This document shows positions 7,941 through 15,330 of a stretch of DNA of 32,328 nt, piece after piece (the first letter of the stretch is position 1; each line of letters begins with the position of its first letter). The position numbers and the translations under genes are program-made. The notes beneath the pieces were generated by a model. The model was not told the origin of the DNA, did not search any database, and saw only the letters and a list, made by a program, of their open reading frames with translations. The stretch is from assembly GCA_947179245.1 (NCBI GenBank), contig CAMXBD010000024.1, positions 1 to 32,328 on the forward strand, written 5' to 3'. Source of the stretch: an uncultured Lachnospiraceae bacterium. Its GTDB lineage: Bacteria; Bacillota; Clostridia; Lachnospirales; Lachnospiraceae.

Positions 7941-8309
7941 TTATTCCTCCATCTCCCAGATTACATCTATTCTGTCAAGAAGATCCTGCGGCTCAAACGG
8001 TTTCCTGATAAAATCAGCCGCTCCCAACGCTAATCCCTTCTCTTCACTTGACTGTCCGCTGTCAGCCGTCAGAAAAATAACAGGAATATCAGCCGTCTTG
8101 GGATTATCTTTCATGCGTTCTATCACCTCATAGCCATCCATATCTTTCATACAGATGTCTAACAGTACCAGATCCGGAATCATGGCATTCAGACATTCTA
8201 GTGCCCTTGCTCCAGATTTTGCCATGGTCACTTTGTACTTATCCCTTAAGATAAGCTCTATGCATTTAAGGTTGGTGGACACATCATCAACTAACAGAAT
8301 ATGTTTCAT
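7941..8309 (-). CDS. Stand-alone receiver domain (CheY-like response regulator)
   Basis: The 122-residue protein consists only of a receiver domain. It has the acidic pocket Asp8/Asp9 (LLVDDVSTN), phosphoacceptor Asp51 (LVLLDICMKDMDG), Thr81 in VIFLTAD and Lys103 in IRKPFEP, so it should be phosphorylatable. There is no output domain, so it must act through a partner protein. No kinase is adjacent. Its ATG lies two bases after the thrC stop with no obvious ribosome site of its own, suggesting translational coupling to thrC. Confidence 0.93.
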   Translation of the reverse strand: MKHILLVDDVSTNLKCIELILRDKYKVTMAKSGARALECLNAMIPDLVLLDICMKDMDGYEVIERMKDNPKTADIPVIFLTADSGQSSEEKGLALGAADFIRKPFEPQDLLDRIDVIWEMEE

Positions 8310-8311
8310 GG

Positions 8312-9805
8312 CTATGAACCAATCCCCAGAAATTTCTTTACAACTGCCTTCATTTCCGTCTTATCACAGACATTGTCATGAAGGACAGGCGCTGTTCTGA
8401 TCTCTTCTATCGCATTAGGCACTGCCACGTTCCCGATTTTGGAAAGTTCGTCCACCAGATCAAAATCTGACATGGCATTATATTTTGTGTCAATTGCGTT
8501 CATAACATTTCTTGTAAACTTGAAGGGACTTGCCGTAGATGCTATTACTGTTGTAGTCACATCTTTCGTATCTTCTACATATTTCTTATACACTGCACTT
8601 GCCACCGCTGTATGCGTATCCAATATGTATCCCGTACTCTCATACAACTCTTTGATCCGTTCTGCAGTCTCCTTTTCATCGGCATAATTCCCATAGAAAT
8701 CTGCAAGCTGCTCTTTCATCTGCTCCGTAATTTCATAGCTGCCGGTCTCAGACAATGATTTCATCAAGGAAGCATTTTTCCCGGCATCATTACCGGCAAT
8801 GCGATAAATCAGACGTTCCAGATTGCTGGAAATCAAAATGTCCATGGAAGGAGAACTTGTCAGAACAAACTCCCTGTTCCGGTCATATTTGCCACTTATA
8901 AAGAAATCATACAAAACCTTATTCTCATTAGAAGCACAGATTAGTCTGCCGATTGGCACACCCATATTCTTAGCGTAGAACGCAGCAAGAATATTTCCGA
9001 AGTTACCTGTAGGCACTACAACATTAATTTTCTCACCGTCGCTGATCTTGCCCTCTTCCAGTAACTTCGTATAGGCATATACATAGTACACGACCTGAGG
9101 CACAAGACGTCCAATGTTAATGGAGTTTGCAGATGAAAACTGTAGTCCTGCATCCGCCATCTCATCCCTCAATTCCTGATCGTTAAATAATGTCTTCACT
9201 CCGGTCTGCGCATCATCAAAATTCCCCCGGATTCCCACTACAAAAGTATTATCACCCTTCTGGGTCACCATCTGCTTCTCCTGTATAGGACTCACACCGT
9301 CCTTGGGATAAAACACGATGATCTTCGTCCCTTCCACACCCGCAAAGCCTGCTAAAGCCGCCTTGCCCGTATCCCCGGATGTGGCTGTAAGGATAACGAT
9401 CTCATTCTCCACATGATTCTTCTTCGCCGCAGTAATCATCAGGTGCGGAAGAATAGATAGCGCCATATCTTTAAAGGCTATGGTTGACCCATGAAACAGC
9501 TCTAAATAATATGTACCCCCGGCTTCTACAAGCGGCGCGATCACCTCCGCGTCAAACTTGGAATCATATGCACGTTCAATACAATTTTTAAGCTCGTCCT
9601 GTGTAAAATCTGTCAAAAAAAGTCTCATTACTTCATACGCAATCTCCTGATAAGACTTTCCTGTCAATTCGCGCATAGAATACTCAAGCGCCGGAATATG
9701 ATCCGGCACAAACAAGCCTCCATCATCTGACAATCCCTTCAAAATCGCCCAAGAAGCCGTGACCTTGCTCTCATCGTTTCTCGTACTGCTGTATAATACA
9801 CCCAT
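8312..9805 (-). CDS. thrC: Threonine synthase
   Basis: It converts O-phosphohomoserine to threonine with pyridoxal phosphate. The 497 residues match the long form of the family: N-terminal YSSTRN and GLSDDGGLFVP, the PLP-lysine segment HGSTIAFKDMA (Lys112), and the phosphate-binding ATSGDTGKAAL loop. The C-terminal region has TASPFKFTRNV. The ribosome site before ATG is weak. A sigma-A promoter lies in the 98-base gap upstream. No other threonine-pathway genes adjoin it. The receiver and membrane-protein genes follow at 2 and 5 bases. Confidence 0.96.
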   Translation of the reverse strand: MGVLYSSTRNDESKVTASWAILKGLSDDGGLFVPDHIPALEYSMRELTGKSYQEIAYEVMRLFLTDFTQDELKNCIERAYDSKFDAEVIAPLVEAGGTYYLELFHGSTIAFKDMALSILPHLMITAAKKNHVENEIVILTATSGDTGKAALAGFAGVEGTKIIVFYPKDGVSPIQEKQMVTQKGDNTFVVGIRGNFDDAQTGVKTLFNDQELRDEMADAGLQFSSANSINIGRLVPQVVYYVYAYTKLLEEGKISDGEKINVVVPTGNFGNILAAFYAKNMGVPIGRLICASNENKVLYDFFISGKYDRNREFVLTSSPSMDILISSNLERLIYRIAGNDAGKNASLMKSLSETGSYEITEQMKEQLADFYGNYADEKETAERIKELYESTGYILDTHTAVASAVYKKYVEDTKDVTTTVIASTASPFKFTRNVMNAIDTKYNAMSDFDLVDELSKIGNVAVPNAIEEIRTAPVLHDNVCDKTEMKAVVKKFLGIGS

Positions 9806-9842
9806 CTTATCTGTCCATGCCTTTCAATCATATTCATCGCAC

Positions 9843-9871
9843 ATTGTAACACACAATTCCACGGTGCGCAA
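9843..9871 (-). promoter_or_regulatory. Sigma-A type promoter for thrC
   Basis: On the minus strand TTGCGC (9866-9871) and TACAAT (9843-9848) are separated by 17 bases, about 37 bases before the thrC start. No T-box or attenuator fits between them. Confidence 0.55.
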
Positions 9872-9903
9872 CAGCCCATATTATCATTTCTCCAGTAATT
9901 TCC

Positions 9904-10524
9904 CTAATAAAAAAATTCATGGTTCCCGTAAGCGAACAATCTCGTTAATTTTCTATCAAACCATTGCAGCTTCTCAGAATCTGCCTTCTCTCTCGCACAG
10001 AAATACAATGCTCCCTGAGAAATATCCTCGCCATATAGCGCACGCTCCACTGCTTCCTTCGTATCTTCACTTACCTTAACACTCTGGTATCTGCCATCTA
10101 CAGTAGGTGAGAACTGCGCGATTCCCTGCTCTTTCTGCATCACGACTTCCCACACTGTATTCGGAAAATTCTCACTGTTTACCCTGTTCAGCACTACGTT
10201 TGCCACCAACAGTTTACCGTCCTGATCTTCCCCGCCGGCTTCCGCCTCCACGATACGCAACAGAGCTTCCTGATCCTTGTCCGACAAATGATACTGCATC
10301 GTCTGTTCCAGCACTTCATAATCCACTACTCTTTGTCCTGAAGAAACACTGGATATCATTTCTATAAAGCTGTGTTTATCTTCCGCCATAGTCTCGTCCA
10401 AATATTCCATTCGGAAAGCGGGCTTAGCTGCGATCCGATTGATCTTCAGCTCTCTGGCACACACCCATGATGTAACAAACATCATGCTCGCCAGAAGAAG
10501 CCCTGTCATATATTTCTTGTACAT
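9904..10524 (-). CDS. Secreted cell-wall hydrolase, SleB-type
   Basis: It probably cleaves peptidoglycan. The 206 residues start with a signal peptide or anchor (MYKKYMTGLLLASMMFVTSW). The C-terminal half (about 85-206) is a hydrolase_2/SleB catalytic domain with the opening motif DQEALLRIVEAEAGGED, whose first Glu after RIV is the likely catalytic acid, then ANVVLNRV and the GALYF / FAYGNHEFFY end typical of this family. In spore formers relatives degrade spore cortex, but other members act in vegetative wall turnover, so the exact role is open. It is divergent from the AP2/HNH-like gene and precedes thrC by 98 bases. Confidence 0.9.
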   Translation of the reverse strand: MYKKYMTGLLLASMMFVTSWVCARELKINRIAAKPAFRMEYLDETMAEDKHSFIEMISSVSSGQRVVDYEVLEQTMQYHLSDKDQEALLRIVEAEAGGEDQDGKLLVANVVLNRVNSENFPNTVWEVVMQKEQGIAQFSPTVDGRYQSVKVSEDTKEAVERALYGEDISQGALYFCAREKADSEKLQWFDRKLTRLFAYGNHEFFY

Positions 10525-10533
10525 TTTTCCTCC

Positions 10534-10548
10534 ATTCTATAATAGAAT
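10534..10548. repeat. 15-base palindrome next to the SleB-type gene start
   Basis: ATTCTAT and ATAGAAT flank a single A. The site sits 10 bases upstream of the hydrolase start, overlapping its leader, in the 137-base gap shared with the divergent AP2/HNH-like gene. It could be an operator. Confidence 0.4.
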
Positions 10549-10612
10549 TGTTACAAAAGTATTTTTTACATGTTAATATTCTATACAGGATACAGGAAAA
10601 ATATTTCTGAAT

Positions 10613-10640
10613 TTGTTTTTTTTCTCAAAAATGGTACAAT
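10613..10640 (+). promoter_or_regulatory. Extended -10 promoter for the AP2/HNH-like gene
   Basis: TACAAT (10635-10640) is preceded by TG one base upstream. A weak -35 TTGTTT (10613-10618) lies 16 bases away. A strong AAAGGAGG ribosome site follows before ATG at 10662. Confidence 0.5.
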
Positions 10641-10661
10641 CATATAAAAGGAGGATACACC

Positions 10662-11459
10662 ATGGAACAGCAGTTTCCCGGCGTATATACGGCAAAACGC
10701 AAGGATGGCAGCGTCTACTGGCGCGCTTCATTAACTTATCGCAATAAACACATCAGTCTGGGAAGTTTCGACAGTGCCGAAGCCGCGCATCAGGCATATC
10801 TGCTTGCCGGTTCTCTTCTTGGTAATTCTTCTTTTTCTCTAAACCACTATCAGACTGATTCCCCGCTTTCCTTTGACAAATGGGTCAGTCTGCTCAATTA
10901 TCGTGACAATGGCATCTACTTTGCTACGCCAATCTATATAAGACCTAAGTTTTTTTATTACTATTTTACTCCCTCGGAATTTTTTATTTTTGATACGGAA
11001 GATCTGTTTTACTACTCCTCCCGTAAGATTTCCCGCAGAGGCGGTCACTATTTCGTCGCCGACTACGGAATGCAGGTGAATATTATGAGCCGTTACGGCA
11101 TCAAAAACTATGCAGTGGAGGGCAGAGACTATCGTTTTATAAACGGAAATAATCAGGATCTGCGCTATGAAAATATTGAGATTATCAATCGGTATAACGG
11201 CGTAAATGCCATAGAGGACAAAGGCAAAATACGTTATCAGGTAAAGATCCATGTAAAAGGTAATATAAATGTAGGAACCTACGATACTGAAATGGAAGCG
11301 GCGGTCGCGTACAACAAAGCCGTAGATCTACTCAAAAAAGCCGGCGTAGACAAAGCTTACATTCCTAATTATATGGAAGGAATGTCGCCCGCCGCTTACG
11401 CCGACTTATATTCTTCTATCAAAGTATCTTCCGGAGTCAGACACTATCGCTGTGAATAG
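10662..11459 (+). CDS. AP2-HNH-AP2 protein with degraded nuclease core, probable DNA-binding protein
   Basis: The 265 residues have two AP2-like DNA-binding segments: residues 6-50 (GVYTAKRKDGSVYWRASLTY, then ISLGSFDSAEAAHQAY) and residues 179-226 (GVNAIEDKGKIRYQVKIHV, then NVGTYDTEMEAAVAYNKA). Between them is a segment (about 128-176) that aligns by eye with HNH homing endonucleases: RDYRFINGNNQDLRYENIEI corresponds to the usual DHINGN-DNR-ENL pattern, but the catalytic His is Tyr. AP2 plus HNH is the architecture of phage and intron homing nucleases. Here there is no intron or phage context, the gene has its own promoter, and the His is lost, so I infer a domesticated regulator. Its last 16 bases overlap the 3' end of the converging lysozyme gene. 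Confidence 0.75.
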   Translation: MEQQFPGVYTAKRKDGSVYWRASLTYRNKHISLGSFDSAEAAHQAYLLAGSLLGNSSFSLNHYQTDSPLSFDKWVSLLNYRDNGIYFATPIYIRPKFFYYYFTPSEFFIFDTEDLFYYSSRKISRRGGHYFVADYGMQVNIMSRYGIKNYAVEGRDYRFINGNNQDLRYENIEIINRYNGVNAIEDKGKIRYQVKIHVKGNINVGTYDTEMEAAVAYNKAVDLLKKAGVDKAYIPNYMEGMSPAAYADLYSSIKVSSGVRHYRCE

Positions 11460-12622
11460 CCGATAAAACAAATATTTAAATTAGCATCTCCTTTGATACC
11501 ATTCAGGACACCTTTCGTAGAGTACTGCCACATGGCATATTGATACGGATAATCCGGAATGTCCTCTTCCTGTGTAAGCCATACATCATAATTTTGCAGT
11601 TTTGCCAGATCGACCTCCTTGATCAGCCACTCCTTGTCTCCGTAGATCATCGGTACATATCCTGCCGCTTTCACACCGTCCAAAAAGAAAGTCGCTATTG
11701 ATGTTTTCTCTTCCCTGCTTAATCCGTCGATTCTTGCCTCGTCATTGGCTACAAACTCCATATCAAAAGCTACCGGATACTTAACGTGTGCCCTGTATGG
11801 TTCCAAGTTCTGAACTATGAAATTAACTTCCTCAATCGCCTCATCCTGATTAATCGCCTGAGAATAGAAATAAACGCCTACATCTAAGCCTTCTGCGATC
11901 GCTCCCTCGATATTTTCTTTAAAATTCTCATCTAAAGTAATCTGTCCGCTGCTGTAACCCCTGCCGCCGAGACGAATCATCACATAATCTACGCCTGCTG
12001 CTTTCAGGCTGGCGAAATTAACATTCCCTGTCTGCTTAGAAATATCTGTCCCCACATAGGAAATCTTCTTTCCGTTCTCCATGTAACGCTTGAGACCGGC
12101 TTTATCCTCCATTTTGGTAAAATCGTAAGTACATTTATTCAGATACGGACTGATCAGCACCCACTCGTCCGTACCATCCGGATTTGTGACAAGCGTATGT
12201 TTGCCGTCAGTAGAAGGATCATTGAGTGCCTCCTGCTCTTCCTGTTCCCGCTGTTCTTCCCGTTCCTTCTCAGCTCTCTCTGTAAAAGTATTTTGAACAG
12301 ACTTATCTGACACAGCCGGTGTTGTGGAACTTGACGGTTCCTCTCCGTTTTCCTCACCTTCCACCGGATACATGTCCCAGAAATCCAGATCCTCCGCCCG
12401 CAGCTTGCGCTCTGGCGCCTCAAGTTCTTCCGTTTCCCCGGCTGCCGCTTCTTCCTGCTGTTGCTGCTGCATCTCTTTTAAATAATCACTTCCGCTTTTT
12501 TGCTCATTATTGCTTTTCAACAACACAAACAATAGAACAAGCATAAATGCTGACACACCGACAACCATATAAAAAACCGGAAGTCCTCCTCTTCCGGACT
12601 CTTCCTCTCCAGGTAATTTCAT
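11444..12622 (-). CDS. Membrane-anchored glycoside hydrolase family 25 lysozyme
   Basis: It is expected to cut the N-acetylmuramic acid to N-acetylglucosamine bond of peptidoglycan. The 392 residues begin with a short cytoplasmic tail, one membrane anchor (about 15-36), then a long low-complexity linker (about 45-140) rich in Gln, Glu and Ser/Thr, including QQQQQ and EREEQREQEEQE stretches. The GH25 domain runs from about 187 to the end with GTDISKQTG (Asp193), the catalytic pair Asp287/Glu289 in YPVAFDMEF, and the final YAMWQYSTKG and DANLNICF. The start has GGAAGGGTG upstream, and a good promoter lies 41 bases further up. The gene ends inside the tail of the AP2/HNH-like gene. Confidence 0.93.
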   Translation of the reverse strand: MKLPGEEESGRGGLPVFYMVVGVSAFMLVLLFVLLKSNNEQKSGSDYLKEMQQQQQEEAAAGETEELEAPERKLRAEDLDFWDMYPVEGEENGEEPSSSTTPAVSDKSVQNTFTERAEKEREEQREQEEQEALNDPSTDGKHTLVTNPDGTDEWVLISPYLNKCTYDFTKMEDKAGLKRYMENGKKISYVGTDISKQTGNVNFASLKAAGVDYVMIRLGGRGYSSGQITLDENFKENIEGAIAEGLDVGVYFYSQAINQDEAIEEVNFIVQNLEPYRAHVKYPVAFDMEFVANDEARIDGLSREEKTSIATFFLDGVKAAGYVPMIYGDKEWLIKEVDLAKLQNYDVWLTQEEDIPDYPYQYAMWQYSTKGVLNGIKGDANLNICFIGYSQR

Positions 12623-12662
12623 ATTTTCACCCTTCCTTATATATTAACATTATGCTTCTCAT

Positions 12663-12691
12663 ATTATATCTATCATAATGCGAAAATACAA
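12663..12691 (-). promoter_or_regulatory. Sigma-A type promoter for the GH25 lysozyme gene
   Basis: On the minus strand TTGTAT (12686-12691) and a perfect TATAAT (12663-12668) are separated by 17 bases, about 40 bases before the gene. Confidence 0.65.
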
Positions 12692-12717
12692 GCCTCGTGA
12701 TTTCTTTTATATCCATT

Positions 12718-12745
12718 TTGACATCTACATGATAAAATATAGATT
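12718..12745 (+). promoter_or_regulatory. Possible promoter for apbE
   Basis: A perfect TTGACA (12718-12723) is followed after 16 bases by TAGATT (12740-12745). A perfect TATAAT (12745-12750) lies at a too-long 21-base spacing. One of these probably serves apbE, starting 31-36 bases downstream. Confidence 0.45.
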
Positions 12746-12780
12746 ATAATATTTCAATATTTTCGAAAGGAACCCGCATA

Positions 12781-13773
12781 ATGCGCGATAAACACCATCT
12801 TCTTGTATTGACTATATTAGTCATTATCTTCCTGACAGGATGCACCCACACAGCAGAACCTGTCTCGCAAGTGGGATTTTATCTTGATACAGTGGTACAG
12901 ATAACTTTATATGACACAGGAGACAGTGAATTCTGTATCAAAAATATTCAGGAGTGTTTTACACTGATCGACAATTACGAGCATCTATTCAGTGCGACAC
13001 TGGAAGGTTCCGACATATGGAACATTAACCATAGCGGCAGCAGAGGTGTAATTGTCTCTGATGATACTGTCAGCCTGCTTCAAACTGCCCTATACTACTC
13101 AGAACTTTCTGACGGCAAAGTTGACCTTACCGTTCTGCCTCTGAGCAGCTTGTGGAATTTCGGTTCAGAAGGCAGCTCACTTGTTCCTGACGATACTGAT
13201 ATACAGGAAGCCGTATCGCATATTGATTACCATATCGTTGAACTGGACGGCAATTTGGTGACGCTCACCGATCCCTATGCATCCATCGACCTTGGTTTCA
13301 TCGCCAAAGGATATATTGCCGACCGCCTGAAAGAATATCTTCTGTCACAGGGCGTAGAACATGCCTGCATCAGTCTGGGCGGAAATCTGATCACCATCGG
13401 CAATAAACCGGACGGACAGCCTTACCGCATCGGAATCCAAAAACCCTTTGCTGACGAAGGTGAGACCATTACGGCTATCGATGTGGCCGATTTTTCCGTT
13501 GTCTCTTCCGGTATCTACGAGCGTTACTTCTATGAAGATGATATTCTCTATCATCATCTCCTAGATACACAAACCGGCTATCCTGAGGACAATAATATAG
13601 CAGGTGTGACCATTCTGGCTCCCACCTCCACAGAAGCGGATGCCCTGTCTACCACCTGCTATTTTCTCGGCATTGATGCCGGCATGGAACTGATTGAATC
13701 ACTGGACGATACTGAAGCGCTCTTTATCACGAAGGATGGAACGCTCCATCGTACAAGCGGATTCCCGCAATAA
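12781..13773 (+). CDS. apbE: FAD:protein FMN transferase, ApbE family lipoprotein
   Basis: It transfers FMN from FAD to a Thr/Ser of target proteins such as RnfG and RnfD. The 330 residues start with a lipoprotein signal and lipobox LTGC (Cys21), placing it on the outer face of the membrane where the flavinylated domain of RnfG is exposed. Family motifs include FYLDTVVQITLYD, DLGFIAKGYIADR, SLGGNLITIG and the metal-site region DTQTGYPEDNNIAGVTI followed by STEADALSTT. The length is normal. Its likely substrates RnfG and RnfD are encoded about 8 kb away in this window and both carry the modification motif. A terminator follows. Confidence 0.95.
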   Translation: MRDKHHLLVLTILVIIFLTGCTHTAEPVSQVGFYLDTVVQITLYDTGDSEFCIKNIQECFTLIDNYEHLFSATLEGSDIWNINHSGSRGVIVSDDTVSLLQTALYYSELSDGKVDLTVLPLSSLWNFGSEGSSLVPDDTDIQEAVSHIDYHIVELDGNLVTLTDPYASIDLGFIAKGYIADRLKEYLLSQGVEHACISLGGNLITIGNKPDGQPYRIGIQKPFADEGETITAIDVADFSVVSSGIYERYFYEDDILYHHLLDTQTGYPEDNNIAGVTILAPTSTEADALSTTCYFLGIDAGMELIESLDDTEALFITKDGTLHRTSGFPQ

Positions 13774-13782
13774 ACAGTTTGC

Positions 13783-13807
13783 CGAGTTTGCGAAGCAAAT
13801 CTTAATT
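13783..13807 (+). repeat. Intergenic repeat copy A (CGAGTTTGCGAAG core)
   Basis: The core CGAGTTTGCGAAG (13783-13795) runs into AGCAAATCTTAATT (13794-13807). The same core recurs at 20295-20307 and, on the minus strand, at 25855-25867. The second block recurs inverted at 20336-20349 with one mismatch. It lies directly after apbE. Confidence 0.6.
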
Positions 13808-13874
13808 TTGTATTCTATAGGAAATTGCGACAGTGTAACACCTTGAGGGAGAATGCGAAGCATTCTCTGAATCG

Positions 13875-13898
13875 TCGCCGCTGGGCGGCGATTTATTA
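13875..13898 (+). terminator. Rho-independent terminator of apbE
   Basis: A GC-only-rich stem TCGCCGC / GCGGCGA (13875-13881 with 13885-13891, loop TGG) is followed by TTTATTATA. A second perfect hairpin, GAGAATGC / GCATTCTC with a GAA loop (13849-13867), precedes it. Confidence 0.75.
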
Positions 13899-14921
13899 TA
13901 CCCGAACTTCTCCTGCCAGAACCTTCTTATAATCCTCCAGATTCTTCTGTAGCAGCGTCGGTGTATCCAAACCGTAAGGACACTTACTCTTACACTGATT
14001 ACAATGGATACAGTTCTCGATCTTCATCATCTTCTCCTGCCCCTCCGGGCTAAGATGCCCTGCAGACGGTGACCGTCTCAGAAGAAGTGACATTCTCGCA
14101 CAGTTGTTGATCTCGATTCCTGCCGGACACGGCATACAGTAGCCACACCCTCTACAGAAATCTCCTAGGAGTTCCTCTCTGTCACGGCGAATCACTTCGG
14201 CAAGCTCTTCCGTCATCGCCGGCGGATTATCAATATAAGATAAAAATTCATCCAGCTCTGCTTCTCTCTGTACACCCCAGATTGGAAGTACATTGTCATA
14301 CTGTGCCAGATAAGCATATGCCGCCGCGGAATTATTGATCAGTCCGCCGGACAATGCCTTCATGGCGATAAAGCCCATATCAGCCTTTTTACACTTATCA
14401 ACCAGCTCGATATCCTTATCCGTTGCCAGATAACAGAACGGAAACTGCAACGTCTCATACAGTCCGCTGTCAATTGCCTCATGCGCCACTGCCAGACGAT
14501 GATTCGTGATGCCGATATGGCGTATCTTCCCTTGTTCCTTCGCCTTAAGCGCCGCGTCATACAAGCCGCTCTCATCTCCCGGTTTCGGACAAAAAGCCGG
14601 ATTATGGAACTGATATATATCAATATGATCTGTTTTAAGATTGGTCAGACTGGTCTCAAGATCCTGCCAGAAACCTTCCGCATTCTGCGCCCCGGTCTTC
14701 GTTGCAATAAAAACTTTCTCCCGCATTCCTTCAAAAGCAAGCCCTACCTTATGCTCACTATCCGTATACCATCTCGCCGTATCAAAAAATGTAATTCCAT
14801 TCTCGTATGCTTTCTTAAGCAGATGCACCGCCTCATCATCGGTTATCCGCTGAATCGGTAATGCGCCAAAAGCATTTTTATTCGTTACTATCTCTGTTTT
14901 ACCAAGTCTGACTGTCTCCAT
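13896..14921 (-). CDS. Aldo/keto reductase with C-terminal [4Fe-4S] ferredoxin domain
   Basis: It is an aldo/keto reductase-fold oxidoreductase of unknown substrate. From the chosen start there are 341 residues. The barrel contains FDTARWYTDSEHKVGLAF (catalytic Asp/Tyr region) and IATKTGAQ (Lys), and HIDIYQFHNPAF. The C-terminus carries two Cys clusters, CRGCGYCMPCP and CIHCNQCKSKCPY, each fitting a [4Fe-4S] site, so electrons may come from or go to ferredoxin. The ATG at 14921 is preferred over the upstream frame start because AAGGGGTG lies just before it, directly after the preceding stop. It follows the zinc-ribbon gene by 13 bases and is the last gene of the kinase/phosphatase cassette. 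Confidence 0.88.
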   Translation of the reverse strand: METVRLGKTEIVTNKNAFGALPIQRITDDEAVHLLKKAYENGITFFDTARWYTDSEHKVGLAFEGMREKVFIATKTGAQNAEGFWQDLETSLTNLKTDHIDIYQFHNPAFCPKPGDESGLYDAALKAKEQGKIRHIGITNHRLAVAHEAIDSGLYETLQFPFCYLATDKDIELVDKCKKADMGFIAMKALSGGLINNSAAAYAYLAQYDNVLPIWGVQREAELDEFLSYIDNPPAMTEELAEVIRRDREELLGDFCRGCGYCMPCPAGIEINNCARMSLLLRRSPSAGHLSPEGQEKMMKIENCIHCNQCKSKCPYGLDTPTLLQKNLEDYKKVLAGEVRV

Positions 14922-14934
14922 ACATTCACCCCTT

Positions 14935-15294
14935 CTATATATCATTGCCCGACCCAAAGCCGGAACCGTCATATTTTCCCAGCGTACCGGTCAGCCCACA
15001 CCAGTTACATGTAAATTTACCGGCACCTCCGTTATGACAGCTCAATTTTCCACAGTTGCAGACAACAAAATCCATTGTTTTGCAATAGGGACATCCCGGA
15101 TAGCCGTCATCCGGTACAAGATTGCCGACAATCTTTGTTTTGTCATAATTTTCCCGCTTTGCAGATGCTTCCTTTACCGGAAAAGCCCATGTATATTTCC
15201 AGCTGTCTCCCAGCCTTTCAAAACGTACTCCATATGTTCTTCCGCCTTCTTTACACTTACACAGTGCAATTCGGGCTTCCATTTTTTCAGCCAC
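14935..15294 (-). CDS. TerY-C-like zinc-ribbon protein
   Basis: The 119-residue protein has a C-terminal cysteine array: CPYC (68-71), CNCGKLSC (79-86) and CNWCG (96-100), preceded by a conserved-looking WKYTWAFPV strand. This resembles the TerY-C metal-binding domain that is normally fused to the end of TerY vWA proteins; here it is a separate gene. The tail is Gly/Ser-rich. I place the start at GTG 15294 because AAAAGGAGG lies six bases upstream; the longer frame begins at a TTG before that ribosome site. It follows the PP2C gene by 36 bases. Family assignment is by visual resemblance. Confidence 0.72.
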   Translation of the reverse strand: MAEKMEARIALCKCKEGGRTYGVRFERLGDSWKYTWAFPVKEASAKRENYDKTKIVGNLVPDDGYPGCPYCKTMDFVVCNCGKLSCHNGGAGKFTCNWCGLTGTLGKYDGSGFGSGNDI

Positions 15295-15330
15295 GGCAAT
15301 CCTCCTTTTCAAAGTACGACACCGGCAGTA

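Noticed and set aside
9120-9135. GAGTTTGC inside thrC as another repeat copy
   Set aside because: Only the short core matches, it is within a conserved coding region and lacks the rest of the element.
9806-9903. T-box or attenuator leader for threonine synthase
   Set aside because: The gap is only 98 bases, with the promoter about 37 bases before the start; no T-box sequence or terminator/antiterminator pair is visible.
10839-11252. A 137-codon minus-strand frame inside the AP2/HNH-like gene
   Set aside because: It is antisense to the AP2 segments, has no ribosome site and no family resemblance.
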